Positions 17,075 to 26,059 of a stretch of 64,000 nucleotides of DNA are shown in pieces. The DNA lies in NCBI RefSeq assembly GCF_947087965.1, contig NZ_CAMUES010000005.1:62001-126000 (forward strand), given 5' to 3'. Origin of the DNA: an uncultured Mobiluncus sp. GTDB taxonomy: Bacteria; Actinomycetota; Actinomycetes; Actinomycetales; Actinomycetaceae. The position numbers and the translations under genes are program-made. The notes beneath the pieces were generated by a model. It was not told where the DNA came from. It searched no databases and saw only the letters and a list, made by a program, of their open reading frames with translations. How positions within the stretch are numbered: position 1 is the first letter of the stretch; the number at the start of each line of letters is the position of its first letter.

Positions 17075-18712
17075 ATGAAACCGAAGACCCCGAACATGGA
17101 TGTTAAGACGAACGAAGGTTCGCAAATCGGCACGGCGATGCGCCCGATGGTACACGGGCGTGTCCGTTTTGGTCGCTTCCTGGTTGGCGGCACTGCGCTG
17201 GTGGCTATGGTGGCTGTGGCCATGTTGGCCGGCAGCCCGGATTTGAGCCGTTCTCCCGTCTTGGGCCAGCCCCAACAGACCACGAACGCTGAAGCCAGAA
17301 ACTCCTCTGTAGCTGAGCCTTTGGCTCCCTCTGCAGCAGCACCCACGCAGCCGAATCGTATCGGCGGCGGCGGTCCCACCGCGACCGCGATTGCTATTTC
17401 TCGGACGGCTTTCCCCGGCGGAGCCTCAGAAGTTTATGTGGCGCGCAACGATAATCCGGTTGACGCCCTGGCGGCATCGGTGCTCCCGAACGGCCCGATT
17501 TTGCTGGTTCCTTCCTCGGGTAATGTCCCGGCTGATGTCTTTAATGAAATTAAACGTTTGCACCCCTCCAAGGTTGTAGTTCTTGGCGGCGAAGGTGCGA
17601 TTAGTGCCGATGTGGCCGGCCAGCTCAGCACCTATACCGGGGTCGCTAATGTGACCCGTCTGGCTGGGCCGAACCGCGTGGCTACCGCGGCCGCTATCGC
17701 CAAGTATGCCTACCCCAACGGCAACGCCAAGGTTTATCTCGCTGACGCGATTGGTTCCAACGGTTTGGGTTCCCCGGATGCGGCCGCCGCGGGCGTGTTG
17801 CGTGACGGCCCGATTATCACCGTCAGCGGTAATGGTGCCGACATTGCTACCGCTGCCAGCACGGTGAAAGCTCTGGGTGCCTCCCAGGTCGTAGCTTTAG
17901 GTGGCGAAGGTGTGGTTCCCAGTTCCCGACTCAGCCAGGTGGCAGGCGGAGCGGCGACCGCCCGTATTGCCGGAGCGGATCGTTACTTGACCGCTCAGGC
18001 TATCAACCAGACGGTGTTCCCCAGCGCCAGCCACGTTTACTTGGCTTCCGGCTCTGACTTGGTCTACCCGCTGATTTCCGGCTCGCTGAGTGATGGCCCG
18101 GTGCTGTTGGTTCCTGCCAACGCTCAGGGCAACACTCGTAGCCTCGTAACGGCTTTCGGTAACCCGTCGGTGACCGCTATCGGGGATGCCAGCGCGGTGT
18201 CGGACAGCGTGTTGAATGTGGCCGCTGGTTTCTCCCAGCCCACTCAGGCTAAGACTCCTGCTTCCGCTCCGGTTGCTGGGGTATCTCAGGTTTACACCAA
18301 GTACTCGATGCAGCCCTCTCCGGCTGACCAGGCTCGTGAAGAAGCGGTGTTCAACGCCATCAACGCGACACGTAACGGTGCTGGTGTCCCGTCCTTGACG
18401 CGCGACCCGGTGATGGATGATGCAGCCCGCGCTTGGGCGCAGCAAGTCGCCCGCACCGACGTGTTTGTACACTCCAACGGCGCGTTGAAGTACGCGGATT
18501 TGTTCCCGGCAGGCTGGAAGTTCGCTGGCGAAAACATGGTGGGTTACTACAACGTTGACCCGGCCGCTTACGCCGCGGGCTCCACGAAGGCTTGGGTGGC
18601 CTCTCCCGGTCACTACCGCAACCTGATGGATGCGCGTTTCAACCGCACCGGTATTGGTACGGCGACTGGCCGGCAGTGGGTGTACACGGTTCAGAACTTC
18701 GGACAGTACTGA
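17075..18712 (+). CDS. Cell-wall-binding repeat 2 surface protein with C-terminal CAP domain
   Basis: 545 residues. A long charged N-region precedes a hydrophobic export helix at about 37-53 and a Ser/Pro/Ala linker. Three CW_binding_2 (PF04122-type) repeats follow at about 110-390, each with the pattern ATAxAI...VYVA...DALAA...GPILLV...VVVLGGEGAIS. Such repeats anchor clostridial and actinobacterial proteins to the wall. The last 140 residues form a CAP/SCP domain (EEAVFNAINATRNGAGVPSL, WVASPGHYRNLMD, YTVQNFGQY) with the cavity His and Glu. The ATG follows AGGTGAATAAGGA, and TATTAT at 17010-17015 with TTGAGG at 16989-16994 is a possible promoter. Role in envelope or host contact is inferred. 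Confidence 0.88.
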   Translation: MKPKTPNMDVKTNEGSQIGTAMRPMVHGRVRFGRFLVGGTALVAMVAVAMLAGSPDLSRSPVLGQPQQTTNAEARNSSVAEPLAPSAAAPTQPNRIGGGGPTATAIAISRTAFPGGASEVYVARNDNPVDALAASVLPNGPILLVPSSGNVPADVFNEIKRLHPSKVVVLGGEGAISADVAGQLSTYTGVANVTRLAGPNRVATAAAIAKYAYPNGNAKVYLADAIGSNGLGSPDAAAAGVLRDGPIITVSGNGADIATAASTVKALGASQVVALGGEGVVPSSRLSQVAGGAATARIAGADRYLTAQAINQTVFPSASHVYLASGSDLVYPLISGSLSDGPVLLVPANAQGNTRSLVTAFGNPSVTAIGDASAVSDSVLNVAAGFSQPTQAKTPASAPVAGVSQVYTKYSMQPSPADQAREEAVFNAINATRNGAGVPSLTRDPVMDDAARAWAQQVARTDVFVHSNGALKYADLFPAGWKFAGENMVGYYNVDPAAYAAGSTKAWVASPGHYRNLMDARFNRTGIGTATGRQWVYTVQNFGQY

Positions 18713-18744
18713 GTCTTTTAGGGAAACCTCCCTTTCATCTCCCT

Positions 18745-18784
18745 GAGTTTCGGTGTCAAGCGTGCTTGGCACCGAAACTTATTT
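18745..18784 (+). terminator. Rho-independent terminator
   Basis: A near-perfect 16-bp stem (18745-18760 with 18765-18780, loop CGTG, one G-U and one end mismatch) is followed by TTATTT. It lies about 30 bases after the CAP-domain protein stop. Confidence 0.75.
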
Positions 18785-18865
18785 CGCCACAACTTGGGCG
18801 GGGTTGGATGCCGGGAACTGCCCGGATGGCTCGCGAGCTCATCGGGCACTGGAGGCAGTGTATGA

Positions 18866-18928
18866 AATCTGCGATTAAATCGGTGTTGCTGGTCAATATG
18901 ACCACGAAGGTCGATTTAATCGCAGATT
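18866..18928. repeat. Perfect 17-bp inverted repeat with nested hairpin
   Basis: AATCTGCGATTAAATCG at 18866-18882 is repeated perfectly inverted at 18912-18928. The 29-base spacer contains a smaller GGTCA-ATA-TGACC hairpin. No T-run follows, so it is not a standard terminator. It sits 27 bases before the metallopeptidase ATG. It may be an RNA structure in the leader, an operator pair, or the trace of a small mobile repeat. Confidence 0.7.
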
Positions 18929-18954
18929 AGCAACAGGTCGGGTAGCATAGGGCG

Positions 18955-19704
18955 ATGTCTGTTATGGCCGGAAGCAACAAAACAGCCCGCCGGACACGCG
19001 ATGAGGGCGTGTACTGGTTGGACGACACCGCGGTGTACCTGACGCGAAAAAATGTGCGCAACCTGCGGCTACGTATTAATGAACGCGGCGAATTCCATCT
19101 CTCTATTCCCCGGCGGGCACCGCTGACGATGGCCCGGGACTTCTTGCACGAACAGGCTGACTGGATTGCCCGGCAGCAGGAGCGTTTCGCGCGGCGGCAA
19201 GCGTCGCAACCCCGACTGGTGGATGGCGAAACGGTCGCGTGGTGGGGTCAAGACGTTCCCCTGAAGGTTGTGGAGGACCCTCGCCCTCGCGCCCGTGCCA
19301 CCGCGGAAGTGGGCGCTGGGGCGATTGTGTTGCACCTGCCGGTGGAAGCCTCCCTGGAAAAACGCCAACGTGCTTTGGACAAATTGCGCAAAACTTCTCT
19401 GGAAATCCGGCTGGCTCCGGTCTTGGCCAAGTGGGCGGCGGCCTTTGAGACCGAGCCAGGACCGGTGCGGATTCGACGTATGAAGTCGCGCTGGGGCTCA
19501 TGCAACCCGCGCACGCGGGCACTGACGTTCAACCTGGAACTGAGCGCGAAAGACCCGAAATACCTCGACTACGTGGTGGCTCACGAGTTTACGCACTATT
19601 TTCACCCCAACCACGGCCCCGAATTTCATGCTTTGCTATCAGCCAAGCTGCCCCAGGAACGTCAGCTGCACCGCGCTTTGAACCAGCGCAGAAACGCCTC
19701 TTGA
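18955..19704 (+). CDS. YgjP-family (DUF45) zinc metallopeptidase
   Basis: 249 residues. It carries the hallmark of the YgjP/SprT-like M48-related family: RIRRMKSRWGSCNPRTRALTFN, then VVAHEFTHYFHPNHGPEFHALL with the zinc site HEFTH and a downstream His. The N-terminal half holds the usual YLTRKNVRNLRLRINERGEFHLSIPRRAP strand. Members are intracellular putative metal-dependent hydrolases of unknown substrate. The ATG at 18955 has a poor ribosome-binding site; an ATG three codons later is possible. It converges on the heme genes through a strong hairpin. A 17-bp inverted repeat precedes it. Confidence 0.85.
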   Translation: MSVMAGSNKTARRTRDEGVYWLDDTAVYLTRKNVRNLRLRINERGEFHLSIPRRAPLTMARDFLHEQADWIARQQERFARRQASQPRLVDGETVAWWGQDVPLKVVEDPRPRARATAEVGAGAIVLHLPVEASLEKRQRALDKLRKTSLEIRLAPVLAKWAAAFETEPGPVRIRRMKSRWGSCNPRTRALTFNLELSAKDPKYLDYVVAHEFTHYFHPNHGPEFHALLSAKLPQERQLHRALNQRRNAS

Positions 19705-19714
19705 AACCCAAACG

Positions 19715-19754
19715 AAACCCCTGCGGACTGTGCCAAACAGTACCGCAGGGGTTT
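19715..19754. terminator. Bidirectional terminator between convergent genes
   Basis: A 12-bp perfect stem AAACCCCTGCGG/CCGCAGGGGTTT is continued by ACTG/CAGT around a seven-base loop. It lies between the metallopeptidase (plus) and the ferrochelatase-ChdC gene (minus). A-rich and T-rich arm ends serve both strands. Confidence 0.82.
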
Positions 19755-19783
19755 AATCTAAAGATGCTTAAATCGAGTGAGGA

Positions 19784-21925
19784 CTACTGTCCACAACCAC
19801 AGGACGTTTCCTCAGACTGGCCGCACTGGCAGCTCGCATCATCGCGCTTGGGCTGCAAATCCACCCATTCGCGTGGCTCGACGCGCACCCCAGTAAAGAA
19901 CGGGGTGTCGACACGCACGAACAGGCGGGCCTCAACCTCGCGCTGCTGACGCAGCACACCCATGACCCGATCCAGACGGTCCGCCTCCAGGGTGATGGTC
20001 CATTCCCAATCGCCCAGAGCAAACGCCGCCAGGGTCGAGACTGCCACATCGTTGTAGTCGCGACCGTTCATACCGTGTTCCTTGAGGATGGCATTGCGAC
20101 GTGCTTTAGGCAGGTAGTACCAGTCCCAAGAGCGCACGAAGGGGTAGACCGTGGCGTACTTGCGCGGGGCGAAGCCACCCCAGCAAGCAGGCAGGTGCGA
20201 TTCATTAAACTCAGCGGGCACGTGACGGCTCATCGCCGACCATACCGGCTCAAACAACGCAGGCTGGCCGTGGCACGTCCCGATAGCTCCCACCTTGCGG
20301 AAGGCTTCTTGTAGGGCTTCTGTATTATCGGCCAGCGCCCAAATCATCAGGTCAGCATCGGGGCGGAATCCCGACACGTCATACCAGCCACGCACCACTA
20401 CTCCGTTCATCGCTTCTTCCATACGGCGGAGTATGCGTTCGAGGCGCTGTGGGTCGGTGGGCAGGGGCCGGGTCCGGCGGAACACCATGTGCAGGGAGTA
20501 GTTCTCTCTGGCATTGACTTCGTGATAATCGACCGCGTAATCGCGCGGGTCGCCGGTGATTTCCGGAGCTGTTTGAACGGATTCGGGATGTCCCATGGTT
20601 TCTCCTTTGATTTGGTTTGGGTTAACAGTGTGATGAGGACGGGAGTGGGTAGAGCGCGGATACTGGCAGCAGTTCGGTCCGCAGGTTTCCGCCAAGGGCG
20701 GGTAGGTGTCGGGCTCAACGGGCTGCTGGGGGTGTTCTCCGCGCGCAAAGGCGGCCCGTTCGTAAACCAGGTCAGCCAGTTCATCCAGGAACTCAGGATC
20801 AGATTCCGCGGTGGCAGCCCGGCGATAATCCAGGCCAAGTTCCTGGGCGGTAGCGGCGGCCTCGGTGTCGAGGTCATAGACGACTTCCATATGGTCCGAA
20901 ATAAAACCGAAGGGAGCCACGATGACCCGGCGCACTCCGGCGGCCGCTAAATCGCGCAAATGGTCGTTAATATCGGGTTCCAGCCACGCCTGATGCGGGG
21001 AACCGGAACGGGAGCAAAACGCCAGCGACCACGGTATTTCTAGCCCTTGTGCAGCAAGTCTGCGGTGGATGGCTTGCGCGATCGAGAGGTGCTGGGCCAG
21101 GTAGGTCCAGCCCTGCCCCAGAGCGTCTTGCTCACGGGTCACCGCCGGCAAAGCATTGAGGGCTTCAGGGGAGAAGTCAGTCAACCGCTTGCGTAAGGGG
21201 ACGCTGGGCCGGCTGACGGGAGTGTCAAACCGGTCGTCAAACAGTGCCGGTTTTCGCACAGTCGGGGAAATCTCGGCGGCGCTGTGGACACTGCGGCAAG
21301 ACCCGGAATGCCGCGCCATCTCCAGGGGAATCGAATGTGTTACGTAAACCAAGTGAACCGGTGAGGATGACGCTGCGGCGGATTGGTTAGAAGCGGGAGT
21401 CACGTTTAGGTCCCGGGCAGCCGCCGCGATAGCGCGAGCGTTAGCGCTGACAAATCCGGGGGTGTTCGCAAAAGGGCGGACCCGGTCCAGTGTGACTTCA
21501 CCGGCCACCTCAGGGCGGGCGGCGCGCAGTTCAGCTAGGGCTTCGGCCAGGTTTTCCCGGTATTGCCGGCATCCCGAATAACACGTGTAGGCGGTAGTAA
21601 ACAGCGTCAAAATCCGGCGCGCCCCACGGTCAACCAAGTCAATCAGACTTTCGCTGAAGTACGGGTGCCAGTTGCGGTTGCCTACCGTATAGATGAGGTC
21701 ATCGCCGAGGCGTTGGCGCAGGCCGGCTAATAGTTCGTCATTGCGGGCATTAATGGGGGAAACACCGCCAAACAGGCGATAGTGCCCGCCAACTTGTTCC
21801 AGTCGAGAATCGGGAATCCCTGCCCCGCCGGTAGCGTTGCGCAAGAACGGCAACACGTCCTCCGGGCCGTTCGGACCGCCATAGCTGACCAGCAGTAACG
21901 CATCGTAGGGAGACAAATTGTGCAT
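19784..21925 (-). CDS. cpfC-chdC: Coproporphyrin ferrochelatase fused to coproheme decarboxylase
   Basis: 713 residues from the ATG at 21925. It sits behind AGGTAA, which contains the hemA stop. Residues 1-443 are ferrochelatase: DALLLVSYGGP, FGGVSPINARND, FTTAYTCYSGCRQYREN, VYVTHSIPLEM, then FCSRSGSPHQAWLEPDIND and VAPFGFISDHMEVVYDLD. A Cys in CYSGC and the late CGPNCC fit the [2Fe-2S] ligands of actinobacterial enzymes. A loop of about 60 residues is inserted after MARHSG. From the internal Met encoded at 20596, 270 residues are ChdC/HemQ: YSLHMVFRRTRP, SWDWYYLP with a candidate catalytic Tyr, and EHGMNGRDYNDV with the likely proximal His. The tail has CQC and CGC. AAAGGAG lies just before the internal ATG, so free ChdC may also be made. 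Together the two catalyse the last two steps of the coproporphyrin pathway. Confidence 0.9.
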   Translation of the reverse strand: MHNLSPYDALLLVSYGGPNGPEDVLPFLRNATGGAGIPDSRLEQVGGHYRLFGGVSPINARNDELLAGLRQRLGDDLIYTVGNRNWHPYFSESLIDLVDRGARRILTLFTTAYTCYSGCRQYRENLAEALAELRAARPEVAGEVTLDRVRPFANTPGFVSANARAIAAAARDLNVTPASNQSAAASSSPVHLVYVTHSIPLEMARHSGSCRSVHSAAEISPTVRKPALFDDRFDTPVSRPSVPLRKRLTDFSPEALNALPAVTREQDALGQGWTYLAQHLSIAQAIHRRLAAQGLEIPWSLAFCSRSGSPHQAWLEPDINDHLRDLAAAGVRRVIVAPFGFISDHMEVVYDLDTEAAATAQELGLDYRRAATAESDPEFLDELADLVYERAAFARGEHPQQPVEPDTYPPLAETCGPNCCQYPRSTHSRPHHTVNPNQIKGETMGHPESVQTAPEITGDPRDYAVDYHEVNARENYSLHMVFRRTRPLPTDPQRLERILRRMEEAMNGVVVRGWYDVSGFRPDADLMIWALADNTEALQEAFRKVGAIGTCHGQPALFEPVWSAMSRHVPAEFNESHLPACWGGFAPRKYATVYPFVRSWDWYYLPKARRNAILKEHGMNGRDYNDVAVSTLAAFALGDWEWTITLEADRLDRVMGVLRQQREVEARLFVRVDTPFFTGVRVEPREWVDLQPKRDDASCQCGQSEETSCGCGQ

Positions 21926-21930
21926 GTGAT

Positions 21931-23217
21931 TTACCTGACTTCGGCGTTCAGAGCGGCTTCGAGTACCTCGGGAGTCAGTCCCCATACAGTTGCTAGGGCA
22001 TCAACCCATTCGGCACTCAAACCCGCCTCGGCCGCCATGTGGGCGGAAACAGTGGGAGTGTGCGCCAGCTTGGCAATGACGTGATGAATCGCGGCCTCCG
22101 CGGCTTCGCGAGAAATCATGTCGCCAGCGGGAAGTCTGTCAATCTCGGCCGTGGCGGCCTGTTGGAAAATGGCGCGCAGCTGCACGATAGCCGGATCCAT
22201 GTGACGTGCCGCCACCGCCGCATCGTACTCCCTCAAACCGTCTTCAATAATTTCATGCGCCCGGCGCACTTGGGACACCGCCAAAGCCGGAACCCGGTGA
22301 CGAATATCCTCCAAATCCCATAGCGCGACGCCCGGTAGGTCTCGCACGCTTTCCTCCACGTCACGATGCAGTGCCAGGTCCAAAATGGTCAAGGAACTGT
22401 CGCGGTCGGCCAGGCTGGCGTGCACCTGTTCGCGGCGCAGCACCGGGGCACCGATTCCCCGCGCGGTGACGACCAAATCTGCCTGCCGCAACGCCGGTAC
22501 TAACTCAGTGGCGGGAATGACACGGGTTCCGTGACTCTTGGCAAAGGCAGTGACCCGGTCCGAAGTCGAAATATTGGCGATATCACGCACCCCGCGAGCG
22601 CGTAGCTGAGCGACCGTACTTCCGGCATAGGCACCGGTGCCGACCAGTAGAACTTGTGCCTGCCGCCATTGGGGTAAACGACCGCTCTCTTCCGCCACGT
22701 CCAGCGCCACAGAAACAACGGAACGCCCTAGTCCGGTCAGTTCAGTCTTGCTGGCGACCTTCCGGGCGGTGGATAGCGCTCCCTCAAACATGCGCACCAT
22801 CAACCCGTGAACTTCCCCCAAGTCTTGGGCTCGCGTAAAGCAACGGCGCACCTGACCTGCGACCTCGGCCTCGCCCACCACCATCGAATCCAATCCCGAG
22901 GCAACCCGATACAGGTGCTCGGCGACCGCACGGCCCTCAATAAAATTCCAGGCCAGTGTGTCGTTCTCGGCATGAGGCGGGTGGGGAGCTTCGAGCTGTT
23001 GAGTTTCGGAGGGCAGTTCATGGGCGGGAACTAAGCGCACTCCCGGATCGGCCGAAGCATAGATTTCCACGCGGTTACAGGTCGAAACCAGCACCAGGGA
23101 ATGCACTCCCGGGGTCTCGAACCATTCTGATTCCTTTTCTGCAGCTTGAGATGCCGCCTGAGCCACTTCAGCCAAGCTGTGGGTCAGGTGATTGACGGTG
23201 TAAAGTTGAAAAGGCAT
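21931..23217 (-). CDS. hemA: Glutamyl-tRNA reductase
   Basis: 428 residues. The catalytic cysteine lies in LVSTCNRVEIYAS; YRVASGLDSMVVGEAEVAGQVRRCF and the NADPH-binding VLLVGTGAYAGSTVAQLRARG follow. It reduces glutamyl-tRNA to glutamate-1-semialdehyde, the first committed step of heme synthesis; HemL in this window does the next step. The start is ATG 23217 after AAAAAGG; a TTG directly before it is in frame. The stop lies inside the ribosome-binding site of the cpfC-chdC gene, so the two form one operon. It is divergent from hemE across about 70 bases. Confidence 0.93.
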   Translation of the reverse strand: MPFQLYTVNHLTHSLAEVAQAASQAAEKESEWFETPGVHSLVLVSTCNRVEIYASADPGVRLVPAHELPSETQQLEAPHPPHAENDTLAWNFIEGRAVAEHLYRVASGLDSMVVGEAEVAGQVRRCFTRAQDLGEVHGLMVRMFEGALSTARKVASKTELTGLGRSVVSVALDVAEESGRLPQWRQAQVLLVGTGAYAGSTVAQLRARGVRDIANISTSDRVTAFAKSHGTRVIPATELVPALRQADLVVTARGIGAPVLRREQVHASLADRDSSLTILDLALHRDVEESVRDLPGVALWDLEDIRHRVPALAVSQVRRAHEIIEDGLREYDAAVAARHMDPAIVQLRAIFQQAATAEIDRLPAGDMISREAAEAAIHHVIAKLAHTPTVSAHMAAEAGLSAEWVDALATVWGLTPEVLEAALNAEVR

Positions 23218-23263
23218 CAACCTTTTTATACCTTAAATAGAATTACCCCCGCAAAACAGTTAC

Positions 23264-23285
23264 TAAGGGTATCCTAAGTTAGGAT
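23264..23285. promoter_or_regulatory. Candidate operator (iron-box-like) between hemA and hemE
   Basis: A perfect ATCCTAA-G-TTAGGAT dyad lies at 23271-23285, seven bases before the hemE TTG. Read on the minus strand, the stretch TTAGGATACCCTTAGTAA partly resembles the DtxR/IdeR box (TTAGGTTAGSCTAACCTAA), with about two thirds of positions agreeing and one base missing. Because heme genes are often iron-regulated in actinobacteria, an iron-responsive operator is plausible but not shown. Confidence 0.35.
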
Positions 23286-23291
23286 TGTATT

Positions 23292-24458
23292 TTGGTTGTA
23301 GCTTCTCTGGGTCTTGACCCACTATTCTCCGGTTCGCGGATGCGTGCCGCGCTGAACGGAATCAGGCCGGCTACCACACCCGTGTGGTTCATGCGCCAAG
23401 CTGGGCGATCCCTGCCGGAGTATCGTGCCCTGCGCGAGGGAAAATCCATGCTCGCCGCCTGCACCACCCCGGAGATTGCCGCTGAGATTACCCTCCAGCC
23501 AGTGCGCCGCCACCACGTAGACGCGGCCGTGTTCTTTTCCGATATTGTGGTGCCGCTGTACCTGGCCGGCGCGGACATCGACATTGTGCCCGGCCGCGGA
23601 CCGGTACTGAAACAGCCTCTGACCAGCGCCGCCGAGGTGGAAAAACTGACCGAACTGGAAGTTGCGGACTGGTCGGTCATCGAGCAAGCCGCCGCCCATG
23701 TCCGCCGCGAACTGCCCTATGAAAAAGTCCTGCTGGGATTCGCCGGAGCACCCTTTACCCTGGCGTCCTACCTGTTGGAAGCCGGCGGGCCGCGCCGGCG
23801 CGAATGCTTGGAAACCCGCGCTTTCATTGAGGAGCAACCCGCCGCCTGGACCAAGCTGGCAACCTGGTGCGCGAAACTGTCTGGCCAGTTCATGAAAGCC
23901 CAAATCAACGGCGGCGCTGAAGCGGTGCAGCTGTTCGATTCCTGGGCGGGGTCTCTGACGGCCGAGGAATACCGCCGCTTCGCCCTGCCTTACTCGACGC
24001 TCGCTTTCCAGGGCGCGCCGGGAGCCACGCACGTTCACTTCGGGGTCGGCACCGCTCACCTCATCGAAGCGATGGGTGAAATCGCCGAGGTCGTTTCCAT
24101 CAACTCCGACATGAGCTTGGACGCCGCCGCTCGGCGCCTGCCCGGGAAAGTCCTGCAGGGCAACCTCGACCCGGACCTGCTGGTCTCCGCGGAACAACCG
24201 GCGCAAACCGACGCCACCCCAACCGATGCGAAACCCACCGAAACGGGGGACATCATGGAGCAAGTCTGGCGCGAAGCCGAACAGGTTCTGCAGGCTGGGC
24301 TGGCCGCTCCTGCCCACATTTTCAACCTGGGACACGGGGTCAGGCCCGACACCGACCCCGGGGTGCTGACCGAACTGACCGCTCGAATCCACACTTGGCG
24401 AGCCCCGGCCACCTCCCCCACCGAAAACTCTCAAAAACCCACCAAACCCACCAGATAA
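23292..24458 (+). CDS. hemE: Uroporphyrinogen decarboxylase
   Basis: 388 residues. Signature motifs are PVWFMRQAGRSLPEYR and the GFAGAPFTLASYL segment, with FFSDIVVPL carrying the catalytic Asp. It decarboxylates four acetate side chains of uroporphyrinogen III to make coproporphyrinogen III. The start is TTG at 23292; the dyad operator lies directly upstream and no good ribosome-binding site is seen. An insertion near residue 300 (EQPAQTDATPTDAKPTETG) and a Pro/Thr/Lys tail lengthen it slightly relative to the usual 350. The next gene, coproporphyrinogen oxidase, follows after 21 bases, so this is an operon. Confidence 0.93.
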   Translation: MVVASLGLDPLFSGSRMRAALNGIRPATTPVWFMRQAGRSLPEYRALREGKSMLAACTTPEIAAEITLQPVRRHHVDAAVFFSDIVVPLYLAGADIDIVPGRGPVLKQPLTSAAEVEKLTELEVADWSVIEQAAAHVRRELPYEKVLLGFAGAPFTLASYLLEAGGPRRRECLETRAFIEEQPAAWTKLATWCAKLSGQFMKAQINGGAEAVQLFDSWAGSLTAEEYRRFALPYSTLAFQGAPGATHVHFGVGTAHLIEAMGEIAEVVSINSDMSLDAAARRLPGKVLQGNLDPDLLVSAEQPAQTDATPTDAKPTETGDIMEQVWREAEQVLQAGLAAPAHIFNLGHGVRPDTDPGVLTELTARIHTWRAPATSPTENSQKPTKPTR

Positions 24459-24479
24459 CGCTTGTGAAGGGAAAACACC

Positions 24480-26021
24480 ATGGCTGACGACGGCTTTGAC
24501 ATGATTATCCTCGGCGGGGGGCTCGGCGCGCTGACCGCCGGATACGCGGCGATAAAACGCGGGCTGCGTCCCCTCATCTTGGAGGAGCGCGGACGCCCCG
24601 GCGGCCTGGTCTGTTCGGGAGTTTTCGGGGGAGCCACCGTGGATATCGGGGCCGAATCCTACGCCACCCGCACCCCCGAAGTCACCGATTTGTGCCGGGA
24701 ACTGGGCTTGAACCCGGTCGCCCCCCACAGCGACTCCTGGGTATGGGACCACGGCCGCAACGATGCCGTGCGCATCCCCTTTGGAACCTTGGGGATTCCC
24801 GCCGACCTTGACGACCCGGTGTTCGTGGAGGGACTGACCCACATCGCCGGGCCTCAAGCCCTGGAGCGCGCTCGACAGGATTTGACGCTGCCCGCGGAAG
24901 TCGGCGCGGACGCGAAAAGTTTTGGGGAACTGGTAGAAGCCCGGTTGGGTAAAGCCGTGTTGGATGCCTTCGTGACCCCGTTCGCGGGAGGTATTCACTC
25001 CACGCACCCTTACGGGCTGGATCCCGACCGGGTCGCGCCGGGATTGCGCGCCGCCCTGGCACGCACCGGGTCGCTGACCAAGGCGGTGGCTGCCACCCGC
25101 AAACCCAACTCAATCGTGGTGATGATGCCCGAGGGCGGCATGTTCAAGCTGGTAGACGAGCTGGTGAAACGCATTACCGAGGCGGGGGGACGCATCGACA
25201 ACCACGTGCGAGTCATGCATGTTGAAGCCGGCATCGGAGCGGAAAACCCGCGCTGGGTCGTGTGGTGCAAGCACACGATTTCCAACACCAAGTACCAGGG
25301 CGGGCCCCCGGAAGAAACCGGCAATGCTTTCGGGCTGGCGACAGACCGAATTGTGGTGGCGCTACCGGGCAACAGCGCGCTGAAAGTGCTGAACTCGGCC
25401 GCGGCCTCGATGCTGCGCCTGAAGTTCCACGCTGAACGCGACCATCGGGACACCACTCTACGGTTTGACGCGGCGGCCCTGGAAGAAATCGGCGATTTAA
25501 CCACCGGATTCCAGCTGCACAAAGGCACCCACGTGATGAACGTGACCCTGGCGGTCAATGCGCCCCAGCTGGACAATCCGCCGCGCGGGTCGGGCATGTT
25601 GGTCGGACCCCCGCCCTGCGGACCTGATGAGGACCCGAACGTGTTGCAGGCCAAAGCCATCACGAACTATTCCGCAAAATGGCCCGGCACGATGGCGGGA
25701 GCTGCCCCCCACACGCATATCCTGCGGATTTCCTACGGTCGGGAGGGCGACCCGGAAGGCTTCGTGTATCAGGTGAGCGTGGAGCGGGCTTTGGCTGACG
25801 CGTCGCGGATGCTGGGAGTGGAACTGACGATGGACCAGGTCCTGGATTCGCGCCGCATCTTTTGGGGCGACGCCATGACCCACCCCAATGCCGAGGAACG
25901 CGCCGTGTTAAACCAGATTGCCGCCGCGGCCCAGCGCGTGGAGGGCCTGGATCTGGAAGGCGCGTTGTTTGCTGGGACCGGGATTACCGCCGTGGTCGCT
26001 CGCGGATTGCAATTTCAATAG
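24480..26021 (+). CDS. cgoX: Coproporphyrinogen III oxidase, FAD-dependent (CgoX/HemY type)
   Basis: 513 residues. The Rossmann start IILGGGLGALTAGYAAIKRGLRPLILEERGRPGG binds FAD, and the C-terminal motif LFAGTGITAVVARG closes the FAD site. The family oxidises protoporphyrinogen or coproporphyrinogen. Presence of the CpfC-ChdC pair next door indicates the coproporphyrin route, so coproporphyrinogen III is the likely substrate. The internal segment TKYQGGPPEETGNAFGLATDR extends the substrate domain. A GAAGGGAAA ribosome-binding site precedes the ATG. It is last in the hemE operon and converges on vapC. Confidence 0.88.
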   Translation: MADDGFDMIILGGGLGALTAGYAAIKRGLRPLILEERGRPGGLVCSGVFGGATVDIGAESYATRTPEVTDLCRELGLNPVAPHSDSWVWDHGRNDAVRIPFGTLGIPADLDDPVFVEGLTHIAGPQALERARQDLTLPAEVGADAKSFGELVEARLGKAVLDAFVTPFAGGIHSTHPYGLDPDRVAPGLRAALARTGSLTKAVAATRKPNSIVVMMPEGGMFKLVDELVKRITEAGGRIDNHVRVMHVEAGIGAENPRWVVWCKHTISNTKYQGGPPEETGNAFGLATDRIVVALPGNSALKVLNSAAASMLRLKFHAERDHRDTTLRFDAAALEEIGDLTTGFQLHKGTHVMNVTLAVNAPQLDNPPRGSGMLVGPPPCGPDEDPNVLQAKAITNYSAKWPGTMAGAAPHTHILRISYGREGDPEGFVYQVSVERALADASRMLGVELTMDQVLDSRRIFWGDAMTHPNAEERAVLNQIAAAAQRVEGLDLEGALFAGTGITAVVARGLQFQ

Positions 26022-26059
26022 GCAGGTTCACAAGGGCGGGGCGGACCGTTGCCGGGCGC

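Noticed and set aside
18866..18928. Inverted repeat as a rho-independent terminator
   Set aside because: No T-run follows either arm, and the preceding gene already has a proper terminator at 18745-18784.
23322..25007. 561-codon minus-strand open frame opposite hemE and cgoX
   Set aside because: Gly/Gln/Arg-rich shadow of two well-identified genes on the plus strand.
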